Part shown: positions 54,775 through 63,819 of the stretch, one piece after another
Layout of the letters: every line of letters begins with the position of its first letter
Position numbering within the stretch: the stretch's first letter is position 1
The notes under the pieces: generated by a model
Told to the model about the DNA's origin: nothing
What the model saw: the letters and a program-made list of their open reading frames with translations, nothing else
Database searches by the model: none
Program-made: the position numbers and the translations under genes
Source: Pseudomonadales bacterium
GTDB lineage: Bacteria > Pseudomonadota > Gammaproteobacteria > Pseudomonadales > Azotimanducaceae
Reading direction: 5' to 3'
Length of the DNA stretch: 64,000 nucleotides
NCBI GenBank assembly: GCA_022822135.1
Contig: JAJECH010000059.1
Coordinates: 62,001 to 126,000 of the forward strand

Positions 54775-57063
54775 GTGAACAAGCTCAAACGTCAAAATCC
54801 AATTGGCGCAGCATGCCTTGGTCTGGTATCTCTCGTAGCGTCACTAGGACACGCTCAAACTGAGCTACGATTAGAGGAAGTGATCGTAACCGCTGAGAAG
54901 CGCGACGCTAGTCTCCAAGAAACCTCTCAAGCTGTCACAGTGATGAGTGGTTTAGACCTGGACCAATACAGCGTCAACTCAATGGTCGATCTGAATTCTC
55001 TCGTACCGGGATTGAACGTCGTAAAAAACGAAGGCACCCAGTTGGTCATGTCGATGCGCGGCGTTGGAAATGAAGCCAATCAAAACGTCATCGCTAGTCC
55101 TGCGGTCTCGTATCACGTCGACGGCGTCTATATGGCTTCTCCGCACGTCATGCAAGCCAAACTTCTCGACATTGAGCGATTAGAAGTCATACGTGGACCG
55201 CAGGGTACGTTGTTCGGTCAAAACTCCACTGGCGGGGCGATTAACGTCGTTACGACGCAACCGAGTTTCGACGAACGAGTGGGTAATGTAGGGATCGAAA
55301 TCGGTTCGTACGACAGATTGCGGTCTCACGGAGCCATCAACCTTCCGCTCTCCACCAGCGCAGCTTTACGCCTTTCTCTCGCAACCGATCATCATGCCGG
55401 ATTCAGCCAGAACGTTGCACTGGATCAAGAACTTGACGACGGTAGCAATATTGCGGTACGAGGACGGCTGTACGTTGAACCTTCCGATTTGCTTTCGATG
55501 GACTTTGCATTACAGATCGCAACAAATCATCGCAATGGTCCGGCGCAGAAAGGTATATTGGACCCTACCGCGGACCCGCGAGAACTTGCACAGGACTTTC
55601 CTCAGATCTGGGACCTCGACGCTTCGTTCGCTAGCGCGTCAATTGAATACGATTTCGGCGATTACATTTTCAAGTCAGTGTCAAGCATTCAGGATGACAC
55701 ACTTGACCTCAAGCGGGATAACGACAGACACCATCTAAACTCGTTACCGCGGTTCACAATTCTTCCTGCGAAATACGATCCGTGGCATAACAGTCAACGT
55801 ACGCTTACGCAGGAAATACTTCTCACGTCGATAACTCCACTACTCGATAAGATCGATTGGATCGCGGGTTACTTTTATTTTCAAACAGATGTCGCGATCG
55901 TTATTGAGGAATACATCGATTTCGGTGCGGACGGAGTCTTCGATCCGATCACGCGCGAAGAGGTGCGTGCGTTTGCGCTAGGTGACTATGGCTTTATTAC
56001 CGACGCTGATCGTCAGCGTCGTGCCCATTCAATCTTCTTTGAAGGTAACTACAACGTCGATGCTAGTACTCGGGCGATTGCCGGTCTACGTTTGTCGCAA
56101 GACGGTGTCGAAAGCGAAATTAGTAACTTCTACGGACGTAGCGGAGTCGACACGCAATCGACCTCCAGCACGACTCTTACGGGTCGATTCTCCTTTGAAC
56201 GCGACCTCAGTGACCTATCCATGCTCTACCTCTCGCTGGTACGCGGATACAAACCAGCAGGAAGCAATCTCACGTTTGGGCGGGAAAATGAGATCGCTCC
56301 AATCGTCGTTCTTCCCACATACGAGAAAGAGACTGTAAACACCGTTGAAGTCGGATTGAAGTCAGACTTACTAGATCGGCGGGTTCGCTTGAACGCCGCA
56401 ATCTTTCAGTACGACTATAAGAACCTACAGTATCAAGCGACAGACCCAGAGGTCTTCGAAGGCGGTGTCAACAACATCCCGAGTTCACAAATCACGGGCG
56501 CGGAATTTGAGGTAATCGCGTTACTGACTGACCGTCTAGATGTTGATCTGCGAGTTTCGTTGCTAAATACCGAGATTACTAGCCACCATCGCTCATTGGA
56601 CAACGTCGCGTCAGACGCCACCACAAACGCGCTATTGGCACAAGGTTTCGCGCTATTTAGTCCAGAAATTCAACGTGCCCGAGCTGAGAATATCGTCGAC
56701 GTATTTGGTAATGAGCTCGCAAAGTCGCCACGTTCTACGGTGAGCTTCGGGGTGAATTACGAGCAATCGCTGTTCAACGAAGGTGAGCTTCTCGTATCGC
56801 TCCAAATAAACCATCGCGGGTCGTACCAATATCGCATTTTCAACAATCCGAATACAGACTTCGTTCCAGAATATACGACGTTGAACGCCGTAGCTCGATT
56901 CGAACCGATCCAAGGAAATTGGTACGTTACGCTAAGAGCGATGAATCTGACCGATACAGACGGAGTGAATGCTAGATTTACGGACGTGTTTGGGGTGGGC
57001 GCAAGTTCAGAGGAGTTGATCCCACCTCGACAGTTGCTAATCGGGATAGGCATATCGTTCTAG
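54775..57063 (+). CDS. TonB-dependent outer-membrane receptor
   Basis: 762 residues. Signal peptide GAACLGLVSLVASLGHAQ. TonB box LEEVIVTAEKRD, plug with LNSLVPGLNV, SMRGVGNEAN, YHVDGVYMASP and VIRGPQGTLFGQNSTGGAINVV. Barrel end LLIGIGISF with terminal Phe. The plug belongs to the large group found with CoA-transferases and other catabolic enzymes in marine and oligotrophic bacteria. GTG start six bases after the CoA-transferase stop. The gene ends 32 bases before tRNA-Sec. Confidence 0.94.
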   Translation: MNKLKRQNPIGAACLGLVSLVASLGHAQTELRLEEVIVTAEKRDASLQETSQAVTVMSGLDLDQYSVNSMVDLNSLVPGLNVVKNEGTQLVMSMRGVGNEANQNVIASPAVSYHVDGVYMASPHVMQAKLLDIERLEVIRGPQGTLFGQNSTGGAINVVTTQPSFDERVGNVGIEIGSYDRLRSHGAINLPLSTSAALRLSLATDHHAGFSQNVALDQELDDGSNIAVRGRLYVEPSDLLSMDFALQIATNHRNGPAQKGILDPTADPRELAQDFPQIWDLDASFASASIEYDFGDYIFKSVSSIQDDTLDLKRDNDRHHLNSLPRFTILPAKYDPWHNSQRTLTQEILLTSITPLLDKIDWIAGYFYFQTDVAIVIEEYIDFGADGVFDPITREEVRAFALGDYGFITDADRQRRAHSIFFEGNYNVDASTRAIAGLRLSQDGVESEISNFYGRSGVDTQSTSSTTLTGRFSFERDLSDLSMLYLSLVRGYKPAGSNLTFGRENEIAPIVVLPTYEKETVNTVEVGLKSDLLDRRVRLNAAIFQYDYKNLQYQATDPEVFEGGVNNIPSSQITGAEFEVIALLTDRLDVDLRVSLLNTEITSHHRSLDNVASDATTNALLAQGFALFSPEIQRARAENIVDVFGNELAKSPRSTVSFGVNYEQSLFNEGELLVSLQINHRGSYQYRIFNNPNTDFVPEYTTLNAVARFEPIQGNWYVTLRAMNLTDTDGVNARFTDVFGVGASSEELIPPRQLLIGIGISF

Positions 57064-57095
57064 CTTGTTTAGGTAAAGAAAGAGACCTATAAGAA

Positions 57096-57189
57096 GGAAG
57101 AGCATCGTCTCCGGTGGGGCGCGCGGCCTTCAAAGCCGTTGAGACCTCTAATCGAGGTCTGGTGGGTTCGACTCCTACCTCTTCCGCCA
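57096..57189 (+). tRNA. selC: tRNA-Sec, anticodon UCA
   Basis: 94 bases including the encoded CCA. Close by eye to E. coli selC: GGAAGAG start, D arm with a long GUCUC stem, anticodon loop CUUCAAA (anticodon at 57130-57132), a long variable arm with a perfect 7-bp stem (57142-57148 with 57154-57160), T loop UUCGACU and discriminator G. The organism must therefore read UGA as selenocysteine somewhere; no selenoprotein or selAB gene is in the window. The acceptor stem seems to have 7 pairs before a 5-pair T stem (base 57103 has no partner), instead of the bacterial 8/5. Confidence 0.95.
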
Positions 57190-57321
57190 GTTTAATTTCG
57201 TTCCACATGATGTCTAGCCGTTCTCGATTTTGGCATTCGCAACTCGGAAGCTCTTGCTAACACCCTCAACCTATATCCGACCTCTGCAAACGAATAGACT
57301 ATAAACAACAGAGCTCTCATG

Positions 57322-58335
57322 TCATTTCGTTAAATTTGCCCGTTTCTCGATCGCATCACAAGCGTCCATTAGTGCTTCGAAAGGTTCTGCTTCATCTAGC
57401 AACCAATTACCCTCGACCATTTGCACATAGTCATCGGACAACGCCATACGTGCAGTTCCTTCTGGAACGATTCTCAACCCGCCGGTGACCGCATCAAGAT
57501 AATCTATCCAATCACCCAACGAGTCCTTCTCACGAAAAAACATAGCTTTATGTGCCGCGACATCTTTCGCCAACCGACGGTCAGCTAGAGCATTCTGAAC
57601 AATGCCCGCGTCGTCGAGCCGAACAAGATCGAACCAGTGTCGGGCAAACCCTTCGCCGCGGAGTCTATGCTGTGCGCAAAACACATGGGCTGCTGTAGCC
57701 TTCTCCCAGAACGTTCGTTCCGCTTTCATCACCATCGGTTCCGCGCGAGGAAACTCAACATCGCGTACGTAGTCCGTAACATCACAAGCAATCGGCATCT
57801 TTACGCTTGGTTCCCCCGTCGCTCGACCTCCAAACTCGAGTTTTACCTCGGGTCGACCATAACCTCGTCCACTGTGCAATGCTTCGTAACGAACTAGCAC
57901 GTTAGTACCTTCGATCGTGACGTCGCCTAAAGGCTCGACAGCTTGCAATTCCCTTTCAAGTAGAGGTATCGCAGTCTCGTAAATCCATGTAATAAGCGCG
58001 TTGTTGACAGCTTTCGTCCAACGTTTTTCCTGACTGCGACTCGGAGGTAGAGAATCAGGAAAGTCGCGAACTACATCAGGTATGAGTTCACGGATGTCGT
58101 AAGTGAGATCAACATCCTCGGAAAATCGCCGAATCGCGCGATGAGCTTTAGATAAAGACGTTCCACCTTTAAAAACAAGCGGAGACCCTAATCCGCTCCC
58201 GAACAACGTCCCGAGAGACCATACAACCCATAGGTCTTTCTCCAACAAATAAGATGGACGACCAGATGCATTTGCTGCTAAATTGAGGACTTCTCGTCGG
58301 TCATCAAGCTCAAGGTCCAGATACCTATCAGCCAT
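57322..58335 (-). CDS. AbiEii-type nucleotidyltransferase toxin
   Basis: 337 residues. Nucleotidyltransferase signature FKGGTSLSKAH with SEDVDLTYD about 18 residues later, as in AbiEii/AbiGii toxins. Helical C-terminus with KAERTFWEKATAAHVF and FARHWFDL, conserved in the family. AbiEii transfers nucleotides, in characterised homologues onto tRNA, and stops growth during phage infection. ATG start overlapping the antitoxin gene by eight bases. It lies beside tRNA-Sec, a common integration spot. Confidence 0.9.
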   Translation of the reverse strand: MADRYLDLELDDRREVLNLAANASGRPSYLLEKDLWVVWSLGTLFGSGLGSPLVFKGGTSLSKAHRAIRRFSEDVDLTYDIRELIPDVVRDFPDSLPPSRSQEKRWTKAVNNALITWIYETAIPLLERELQAVEPLGDVTIEGTNVLVRYEALHSGRGYGRPEVKLEFGGRATGEPSVKMPIACDVTDYVRDVEFPRAEPMVMKAERTFWEKATAAHVFCAQHRLRGEGFARHWFDLVRLDDAGIVQNALADRRLAKDVAAHKAMFFREKDSLGDWIDYLDAVTGGLRIVPEGTARMALSDDYVQMVEGNWLLDEAEPFEALMDACDAIEKRANLTK

Positions 58336-58921
58336 GAGCTATTGCACTTACTGGCTCGGCTAACCAGCCAGGTAACTGAGCGCACACATCAATTAGCTCT
58401 CGCCGCTCATCTTCATTCAGGCGGCGCCGGATTACGTCGATTGCCGCGGTTGCCTTATCGCGTCCTAACCATGCGAGTGCGCGAATTGCCTCACCAGCAC
58501 GCCGTTCATTCAATACCAACTGCCACGACGGTGAGTGTCGTAACTCGACACTTGCTTGACCCAGCGTCAATGTCCGACTTGGTCCAGAAGTCAAAAAAGT
58601 GTGCGTAAGCGGTACTTGATTAGTTAAACCAAGCACATTAGCTGCCATAGCGCCACTGTTGGCGATGAGTTCTCCAGAAACCGATGCGATTCCCTCAATA
58701 GTTTTCTCAACGGATGGCGCCCGACGACCGAAACGAGTTTCGACAGGTAACACATACAACCCCCATCCGACTCTAAGCAGCTCACCCCGATGTTCAAGTC
58801 TTGACAAAGCTTGGTCCAACGCGGCCCGATTACCGAGATGCAACAAACTCTTGGCGAGTACCGGAACTCCCTCGGGTTGACTTCGCGCCTTACGTAGTAC
58901 CGCGTCCTTCAAACTGAACAT
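58328..58921 (-). CDS. AbiEi-type antitoxin (DUF6088)
   Basis: 197 residues: N-terminal winged helix (residues 1-60, RAALDQALSRLEHRGELLRV, GWGLYV) and a C-terminal domain (SGELIANSGAMAANVLGLTNQ) matching DUF6088/AbiEi regulators. It represses its own operon and neutralises the toxin in characterised systems. ATG start with AAGAGAG upstream. A long inverted repeat directly upstream is the expected operator. Confidence 0.9.
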   Translation of the reverse strand: MFSLKDAVLRKARSQPEGVPVLAKSLLHLGNRAALDQALSRLEHRGELLRVGWGLYVLPVETRFGRRAPSVEKTIEGIASVSGELIANSGAMAANVLGLTNQVPLTHTFLTSGPSRTLTLGQASVELRHSPSWQLVLNERRAGEAIRALAWLGRDKATAAIDVIRRRLNEDERRELIDVCAQLPGWLAEPVSAIAHG

Positions 58922-58937
58922 GTTAAATTCTCTCTTG

Positions 58938-58965
58938 TGTCAGATATTCTACTAAATTTCTGACA
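58938..58965. promoter_or_regulatory. Inverted repeat operator of the AbiE operon
   Basis: TGTCAGATATT and AATTTCTGACA are complementary over 11 bases with one mismatch, separated by six bases, starting 17 bases before the antitoxin ATG. Position and symmetry match known AbiEi autorepression sites. Confidence 0.65.
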
Positions 58966-59472
58966 TAACTCCACACTAAATAGGATCAAGAAAGATCGAC
59001 TCGGAGTGAGTAAATCCGGTTTCTCGAAGCATATGATGTAGTCAGGCTACACGAAAGAGTTGATGAGGCCCCGATCGAAGTAGCTAAACTGTCGAGTCCT
59101 TGTCGTTTCATTTCTCGCGTAACTCCAATACGCACGAGCACGCGAATCATCGAATCTTTTATGGGTGGATGAGATCTAATCTGCAGCTTCGTTTTGCGGC
59201 ATGAGCGATCCTGCTCTTACTTCCTGAATAACTAAAAAGGTTCTTAACGAAGGGCTTCTAAAATTCAATAAATAATGCTTCAAAACAATGGGTTATATTG
59301 AAGTCCTCAATGTTTTTGATTCACTTACTATCAGCGCGAAGATGAGTAGCACACCCCATGTGTGTGGCATATAGATGAGTAGCGCTGAAAACGAAGCAAT
59401 TCGAAAAATCGTCTGTATCAATCCGAACCTCTGTTCTGATCAAGATTCAAAAAAGTTCCGGTCGTTGAACTG
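58966..59472. other. Stretch without recognised genes
   Basis: About 500 bases between the AbiE operator and the end of the sialidase gene. Only a 10-base direct repeat GATGAGTAGC (59341 and 59374) flanking a CACACCCCATGTGTG near-palindrome was seen. No ORF with a ribosome site. Confidence 0.45.
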
Positions 59473-60507
59473 TTATCTCGAGTCTATGGGTAGACATTTG
59501 AGCGAGACCCGTTGATAGCCATCCCGTTCGAATAGGATACCGATCCGGTCATCCGGCAATACAGCAATCGATGAGTAAGCTGCCGAACCTGGATATACGA
59601 GAATCTCCTTGTCCCAGGACATTCCGCCATCAGAACTGACGCGAAGGGTTAAACGCTCGCGTTTCGTCGATGCAGGATTCGCAAACAGTAGTCTTCCATT
59701 TTTTGATGGAGGTTTTGAACGATCGTCACGCACCATACTGGCTTGGCAAACTGGCTCAATCAGCCCTTCGTCCAACACTGGTGTGGACCAGGATTCACCC
59801 CCGTCCGTGCTTATCGACACTGCCCGACGATGAACCCCTGCGTAAGAGCGCATATTTAGTAATAACGAACCATCTGATAGTTCAACCACCGTTGACTCGT
59901 TGGTCGCCGGTCCTGCGGTACCTCCGAGGTTCCACGACATACCACCATCGTCCGAATAAAACACGTGCGATCGGTAGTAGTGATCCTTGTCCGATTGTGT
60001 ATCCGAATGATTCGCTGGCACGACAATCCGACCTGCAAACTTACCTTCTGTCATCTGGATCGCATTTCCTGGTCCCGTGGCATACCAACCCCAGTGTGGT
60101 TGCCGCAGTTCAGGTAACTCTCGTGCTTGCGACCATGTTTGTCCGTCGTCGTCACTATAAGTGATATATGGTCGACGTGGTTCGTGACTCGTGCCACTGA
60201 TGATGTCGCGCTCGTGGTCTGAACCGTGGTTCCACGTCATGGGTAGCCAAATGCGACCTGTCTTTTGATCAACGACTGGAGCAGGATTTCCGCAAGTATT
60301 GATACCATCGTCCCAGACCGTAATGATCTCACCCCAAGAGTCGCCGCCGTCGGTACTGCGACGTACTACCAAATCAATGTCCCCTGTGTCACCACTGCCG
60401 GAGCGACGCGCTTCCACGAAAGCAAGAAGTGTTCCCGCGTTGCTAACGATCAAAGCCGGGATACGGTAGGTATGAGCACCTTGACCTGATTGATATATAT
60501 CCAACAC
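59473..60507 (-). CDS. Sialidase-family (GH33-like) beta-propeller protein without signal peptide
   Basis: 344 residues. YRIPALI near the N-terminus is the sialidase FRIP motif. Five Asp boxes are visible: STDGGDSW, SDDDGQTW, SDDGGMSW, STDGGESW and SSDGGMSW. NESTVVEL holds the likely nucleophile-activating Glu, and AYSSIAVLPDD the Tyr. Family enzymes release sialic acids from glycans. The GTG start has AGGGAG eight bases upstream and leads straight into the propeller, so the protein should stay in the cytoplasm, unlike secreted sialidases; it may act on imported oligosaccharides. No sialic-acid catabolic genes adjoin. Confidence 0.87.
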   Translation of the reverse strand: MLDIYQSGQGAHTYRIPALIVSNAGTLLAFVEARRSGSGDTGDIDLVVRRSTDGGDSWGEIITVWDDGINTCGNPAPVVDQKTGRIWLPMTWNHGSDHERDIISGTSHEPRRPYITYSDDDGQTWSQARELPELRQPHWGWYATGPGNAIQMTEGKFAGRIVVPANHSDTQSDKDHYYRSHVFYSDDGGMSWNLGGTAGPATNESTVVELSDGSLLLNMRSYAGVHRRAVSISTDGGESWSTPVLDEGLIEPVCQASMVRDDRSKPPSKNGRLLFANPASTKRERLTLRVSSDGGMSWDKEILVYPGSAAYSSIAVLPDDRIGILFERDGYQRVSLKCLPIDSR

Positions 60508-60577
60508 CGAAGGTTCTCCCTACGCACTATCCGGCGAGCTAATCAATCTCTTCGCTATTAAGTATCGACTCTCGCTG

Positions 60578-61003
60578 TTAGACGCGGAGCACGCATCTGT
60601 AGCGTTGAACACCGTATTTGTTTTCTCCGAGCGGTTCGACCGCAAACCCACAAGCTTTGTAGAACTCCAATGCATCGTCATCAGTTTCTGCTTCAATCTG
60701 TTCAAATCCAAAGTTATCCCGTGCAAATTCGATTAGTTTGCGTCCGATACCTTGACCTCGCCATTTCGGGCTTGTCGCGATGTGAGTGATGGTGCAACGT
60801 CCCCGATTCTGTGAATCCAATCGCAGAACACCTACAGGTGCGCCGTCGCAACTCGCAAGCCACATCGACGGGAATCCTTCACGGACACAAGACTGAATGA
60901 GTGTGTCAAGCGCTTCCGCTGTGGCGTTACCGACAGAAGCAGCGAGAAGCTTCGCAATATCAGTATATATTGCCATATTAGGACGATATCGTTTGATGTC
61001 CAT
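60578..61003 (-). CDS. GNAT-family N-acetyltransferase
   Basis: 141 residues from the ATG at 61003; a GTG four codons earlier is possible. Acetyl-CoA-binding motif A is RGQGIGRKLI, preceded by ITHIATSPKW and followed by ALEFYKACGF. It transfers an acetyl group to an amine of unknown identity. Same strand as the sialidase gene, 70 bases upstream of it; co-transcription is possible. Confidence 0.9.
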   Translation of the reverse strand: MDIKRYRPNMAIYTDIAKLLAASVGNATAEALDTLIQSCVREGFPSMWLASCDGAPVGVLRLDSQNRGRCTITHIATSPKWRGQGIGRKLIEFARDNFGFEQIEAETDDDALEFYKACGFAVEPLGENKYGVQRYRCVLRV

Positions 61004-61163
61004 TAATTGAAACACCCATGGCCTACAACAAACCTGACCCTAGATTCACTGCCAAAACTAGGCCAAAAGCACTGATCTCAATTCCCATAGTCGATGATCG
61101 TTGGCGCGGTCGCATCTTTCCAACCTAGCTTCTCAGATAACGCGAAAGAACTCAATGGAACGC

Positions 61164-61493
61164 CTATCCCAACCTCACCTGCTCAAAGTGCTCAACGGTC
61201 GGAAATGGATCGTAGAAGTGATGGAGCAACCGCTTCCACTCCAAGTATTCACGCGATCCACGGAATCCAACCGTATGGTCGCACAGTTTCTGCCAACGAA
61301 CTAACAGAATGTACCGACTAGGATTTTCAAGACATCTTTGCAATTCATGACCTAAATATCCGCCCATCGATTCAATGATTGATTGGGCGTGACCGAATGC
61401 CGCCTCAAAATCACTCTCCTCGCCGGACTTTACGTCAAGGAGCGCTACTTCAAGAATCAAGTTTTCGCCCTCAGCAAATTTCAGGGGATGCAA
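61164..61493 (-). CDS. Antibiotic biosynthesis monooxygenase (ABM) domain protein
   Basis: 109 residues: a single ferredoxin-like ABM domain (LILEVALLDVKSG, AQSIIESMGGYLGHELQRC, ILLVRWQ, VEHFEQV). Family members are small cofactor-free monooxygenases or heme-degrading or detoxifying proteins, usually dimers. TTG start is the only usable one; ~10 residues precede the domain. Role unknown. Confidence 0.85.
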   Translation of the reverse strand: MHPLKFAEGENLILEVALLDVKSGEESDFEAAFGHAQSIIESMGGYLGHELQRCLENPSRYILLVRWQKLCDHTVGFRGSREYLEWKRLLHHFYDPFPTVEHFEQVRLG

Positions 61494-61573
61494 CTATAGG
61501 AAAAGAATGCTTCCACTACGCATTGAATCGCATCGAAGACACGAAATAACCGTTTAGCGAGTGTCCGTTAGTT

Positions 61574-61598
61574 TTCGCGGATGTACTACCTCCGCGAA
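61574..61598. other. Hairpin between the ABM and methyltransferase genes
   Basis: TTCGCGGA and TCCGCGAA form a perfect 8-bp stem with a 9-base loop, 47 bases after the methyltransferase stop in its direction. No T-run follows, so a terminator function is uncertain. Confidence 0.4.
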
Positions 61599-61644
61599 CA
61601 TGCTCCGAGTCTTTTTAGCACATTTGGATAGTCAACGATTCAAG

Positions 61645-62175
61645 CTAAAAATCTGAGTTTCGCGATGCTTTCCAAGGCGTAGATCGTGGCCACCAACGAC
61701 TTACATGGAGGCTATATGTCTCGTACGACGTGCCAAATCTCCGCCGCAGCTGCGGTTCCTCATAGATTCGCACGAAGGCGTGGAATACAACCCAAACCAG
61801 AACTGCATATCCAAGCAGCAGTATTTGCCCGAAGAACAACGCTTGACCCAAAACGATCATCAAGACAGCGATGTACATTGGGTTTCGCACGAATCGATAA
61901 AGACCTGACGCGATCAGTATGTCAGTCTGCAACACCGGGGCAGGTGTACCGCGCCCTTCAAGAGCGAATCGACCGAAGCACTCGAGAACACATGCCAATC
62001 CAGTCAAGATCACCGCACCGCCAACGAATCTCAACGCGCCGAAGCCTAAGTAGAGATCTTTAAATTGCCAACCGACCAATAGGTACGGTACAACTCCAGC
62101 CACTACAAATGGCGCGATGAAGAAGAACACGATCGAGCCTGCGACCGCTCGTGCACGACGTCCCTTCTCGAGCAT
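61645..62175 (-). CDS. Isoprenylcysteine/phospholipid methyltransferase-like membrane protein
   Basis: 176 residues with four to five membrane segments. The ICMT/PEMT-type cofactor motif is GLYRFVRNPMY, then EEPQLRRRFGTSYETY near the C-terminus. Such bacterial proteins methylate lipids or small thiols at the membrane with SAM. The substrate cannot be predicted. ATG start with GGAG eight bases upstream. It lies between two small enzyme genes on the same strand. Confidence 0.88.
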   Translation of the reverse strand: MLEKGRRARAVAGSIVFFFIAPFVVAGVVPYLLVGWQFKDLYLGFGALRFVGGAVILTGLACVLECFGRFALEGRGTPAPVLQTDILIASGLYRFVRNPMYIAVLMIVLGQALFFGQILLLGYAVLVWVVFHAFVRIYEEPQLRRRFGTSYETYSLHVSRWWPRSTPWKASRNSDF

Positions 62176-62261
62176 CTCACTGGCTCCAGATTAGGATGAG
62201 AGACTAACTATCTTCGTAATTCACGAGAGCCCCTGCTAACGAGCTCCGCGTTCGCGAAGAC

Positions 62262-62648
62262 TTACCGATTTAGATAGGTCGCCACCCACCACGTATTCTT
62301 GAATGCGGTAAAGCCACAACTTCGCTCACCGTAAGGTTGGGTTTCAGGCTCTGAGATCGACTCCGCGCCGGCGGCAATCGCTTTTTTATACACCGTGTCC
62401 ACGTCTTCGACATACACGTATACGGAAGCCTCAGTCGTATCGTGTTCAGGTGGAATCTCGCCAGCTTCGACGACCAGTACGCTGTCACCCAGCTTCAATT
62501 CGACGTGCGCGGCACGACGATCTCCCGCTTCGTGTCGTTCAATCTCTGTAGCACCGAAGACGTCTGCCAAAAAACCAGGTAATTCATATGCACCGTATAG
62601 ATACGGTCGCACCGTACCGTAGCCGTGCCGAACGTAGCTTTCCGACAT
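62262..62648 (-). CDS. VOC-superfamily (glyoxalase/PhnB-like) protein
   Basis: 128 residues: paired beta-alpha-beta-beta-beta modules of the vicinal oxygen chelate fold, with TVRPYLYGAYELPGFLADVFG, HVELKLGDSVLVV, VYVYVEDVDTVYKKAI, and ETQPYGERSCGF. Closest in layout to PhnB-like proteins of unknown function. The strong ribosome site AGAGGAGAG six bases before the ATG suggests good expression. Metal or substrate unknown. Confidence 0.9.
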   Translation of the reverse strand: MSESYVRHGYGTVRPYLYGAYELPGFLADVFGATEIERHEAGDRRAAHVELKLGDSVLVVEAGEIPPEHDTTEASVYVYVEDVDTVYKKAIAAGAESISEPETQPYGERSCGFTAFKNTWWVATYLNR

Positions 62649-63075
62649 CTTTCACTCTCCTCTGTTCAGCCGGGTTGATTTCAGACGATTCTAATTTCGC
62701 TCGATCGTGATATTTCCTGACATGCTGAGATTGAATCTTCGTTCGTCGGATCGCACTTCTCGGGCTTCCTGTCTTCTTTTCGGTTTTTGAGAGATGAACA
62801 GACTGGACACCAACTTTCGGTCGCCTCACTCGCTCGTCGAAATGGCAGCACTAATACAAACGCGCTGGATCCGTAACAATGCAAAATTCGGTGCGCTCAG
62901 CTGTGTACAACAAACGATGCATCGCGTAGGAAACAAGACCTTTAGTACGGATCGACTTCTTCTTGCATAAAGCGGTCAAGATCGAAACGCACACGTGACC
63001 CGGATTGATCTCTACATGTCAATTGCTATTTCCAAAGTCTTTGTACGGGTCTGTCGAGTCGAGGACAGAAGCTAA
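62649..63075. other. Stretch without recognised genes
   Basis: About 425 bases between divergent genes. A minus-strand ORF with a CPVC motif (62681-62884) lacks a ribosome site and family resemblance and overlaps the likely promoter of the VOC gene; I do not call it. Confidence 0.45.
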
Positions 63076-63819
63076 TTGAGTAGCGACTCATACCACGAAC
63101 AGTTCGTCCAATCCAATAACGCAAATCTCTGGACATGTACCAGCGGTTCAGGTCAACCTTTCCTAACGTTCAATGGCGGTCCAGGATGCGACGACTATCT
63201 GGAACCCGTTGCCTCTCTGATCGAGGACGTCTGCCAGATCATTCGATTCGAACCACGTGGTTGTGGCCGCTCCGACTGGGACGGGGATTACACCGTGCAG
63301 ACACTCATCGGGGACGCCGAATGTGTGCGACTAGCCTACGGCGTAGATCGCTGCATTGTCGGGGGACACAGTTTCGGTACTGATTTAGCGCTCGCGTACG
63401 CATTGAGTTTCCCTCAAAAAGTCATCGGACTCATCGGTCTCGCAGGAGGTAGGATCGTAAACGACCGTACATGGCACAGTACCTATCATCGGAACCTATC
63501 TCGCAGAGGCGAGGATCTCGGCGGCGTTATCTTCACCGCAGATTCAAACGTGAACAGCGAATGTAATCGATCGTGGCGTGAGTACATCAAGCGACCGACA
63601 CTGTTACGAGACATTGCCGAGTTAGAGATTCCTACAACGTTTGTTTATGGATCCGAAGACATTCGGCCGGAGTGGCCGACCCGTCAATTGGCTTCGCTAT
63701 TGCCAAACGGCGAATTTGTCGTTATTAATGGTGCAGCCCATACGATCTGGCTCAGTCACTCTAAGGAACTCAAAAAAGAACTACATCGTGCAATCAGACG
63801 AATCCGAAATCGCTCCTAA
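63076..63819 (+). CDS. Alpha/beta hydrolase (proline iminopeptidase/haloperoxidase-like)
   Basis: 247 residues. The oxyanion-hole region is FNGGPGCDDYL, the nucleophile Ser is in VGGHSFGTDLAL, the acid Asp in YGSEDIRPEWP and the His in NGAAHTIWL. GGPG near the start is typical of the proline iminopeptidase branch, but the length is short for it (usually ~300), so another ester or amide may be the substrate. TTG start, with GAGGA 10 bases upstream. Stand-alone gene near the window end. Confidence 0.88.
   Translation: MSSDSYHEQFVQSNNANLWTCTSGSGQPFLTFNGGPGCDDYLEPVASLIEDVCQIIRFEPRGCGRSDWDGDYTVQTLIGDAECVRLAYGVDRCIVGGHSFGTDLALAYALSFPQKVIGLIGLAGGRIVNDRTWHSTYHRNLSRRGEDLGGVIFTADSNVNSECNRSWREYIKRPTLLRDIAELEIPTTFVYGSEDIRPEWPTRQLASLLPNGEFVVINGAAHTIWLSHSKELKKELHRAIRRIRNRS

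Noticed and set aside
62681..62884. Minus-strand 67-codon frame with a CPVC motif
   Set aside because: No ribosome site, no family resemblance, and it occupies the promoter region of the VOC gene.
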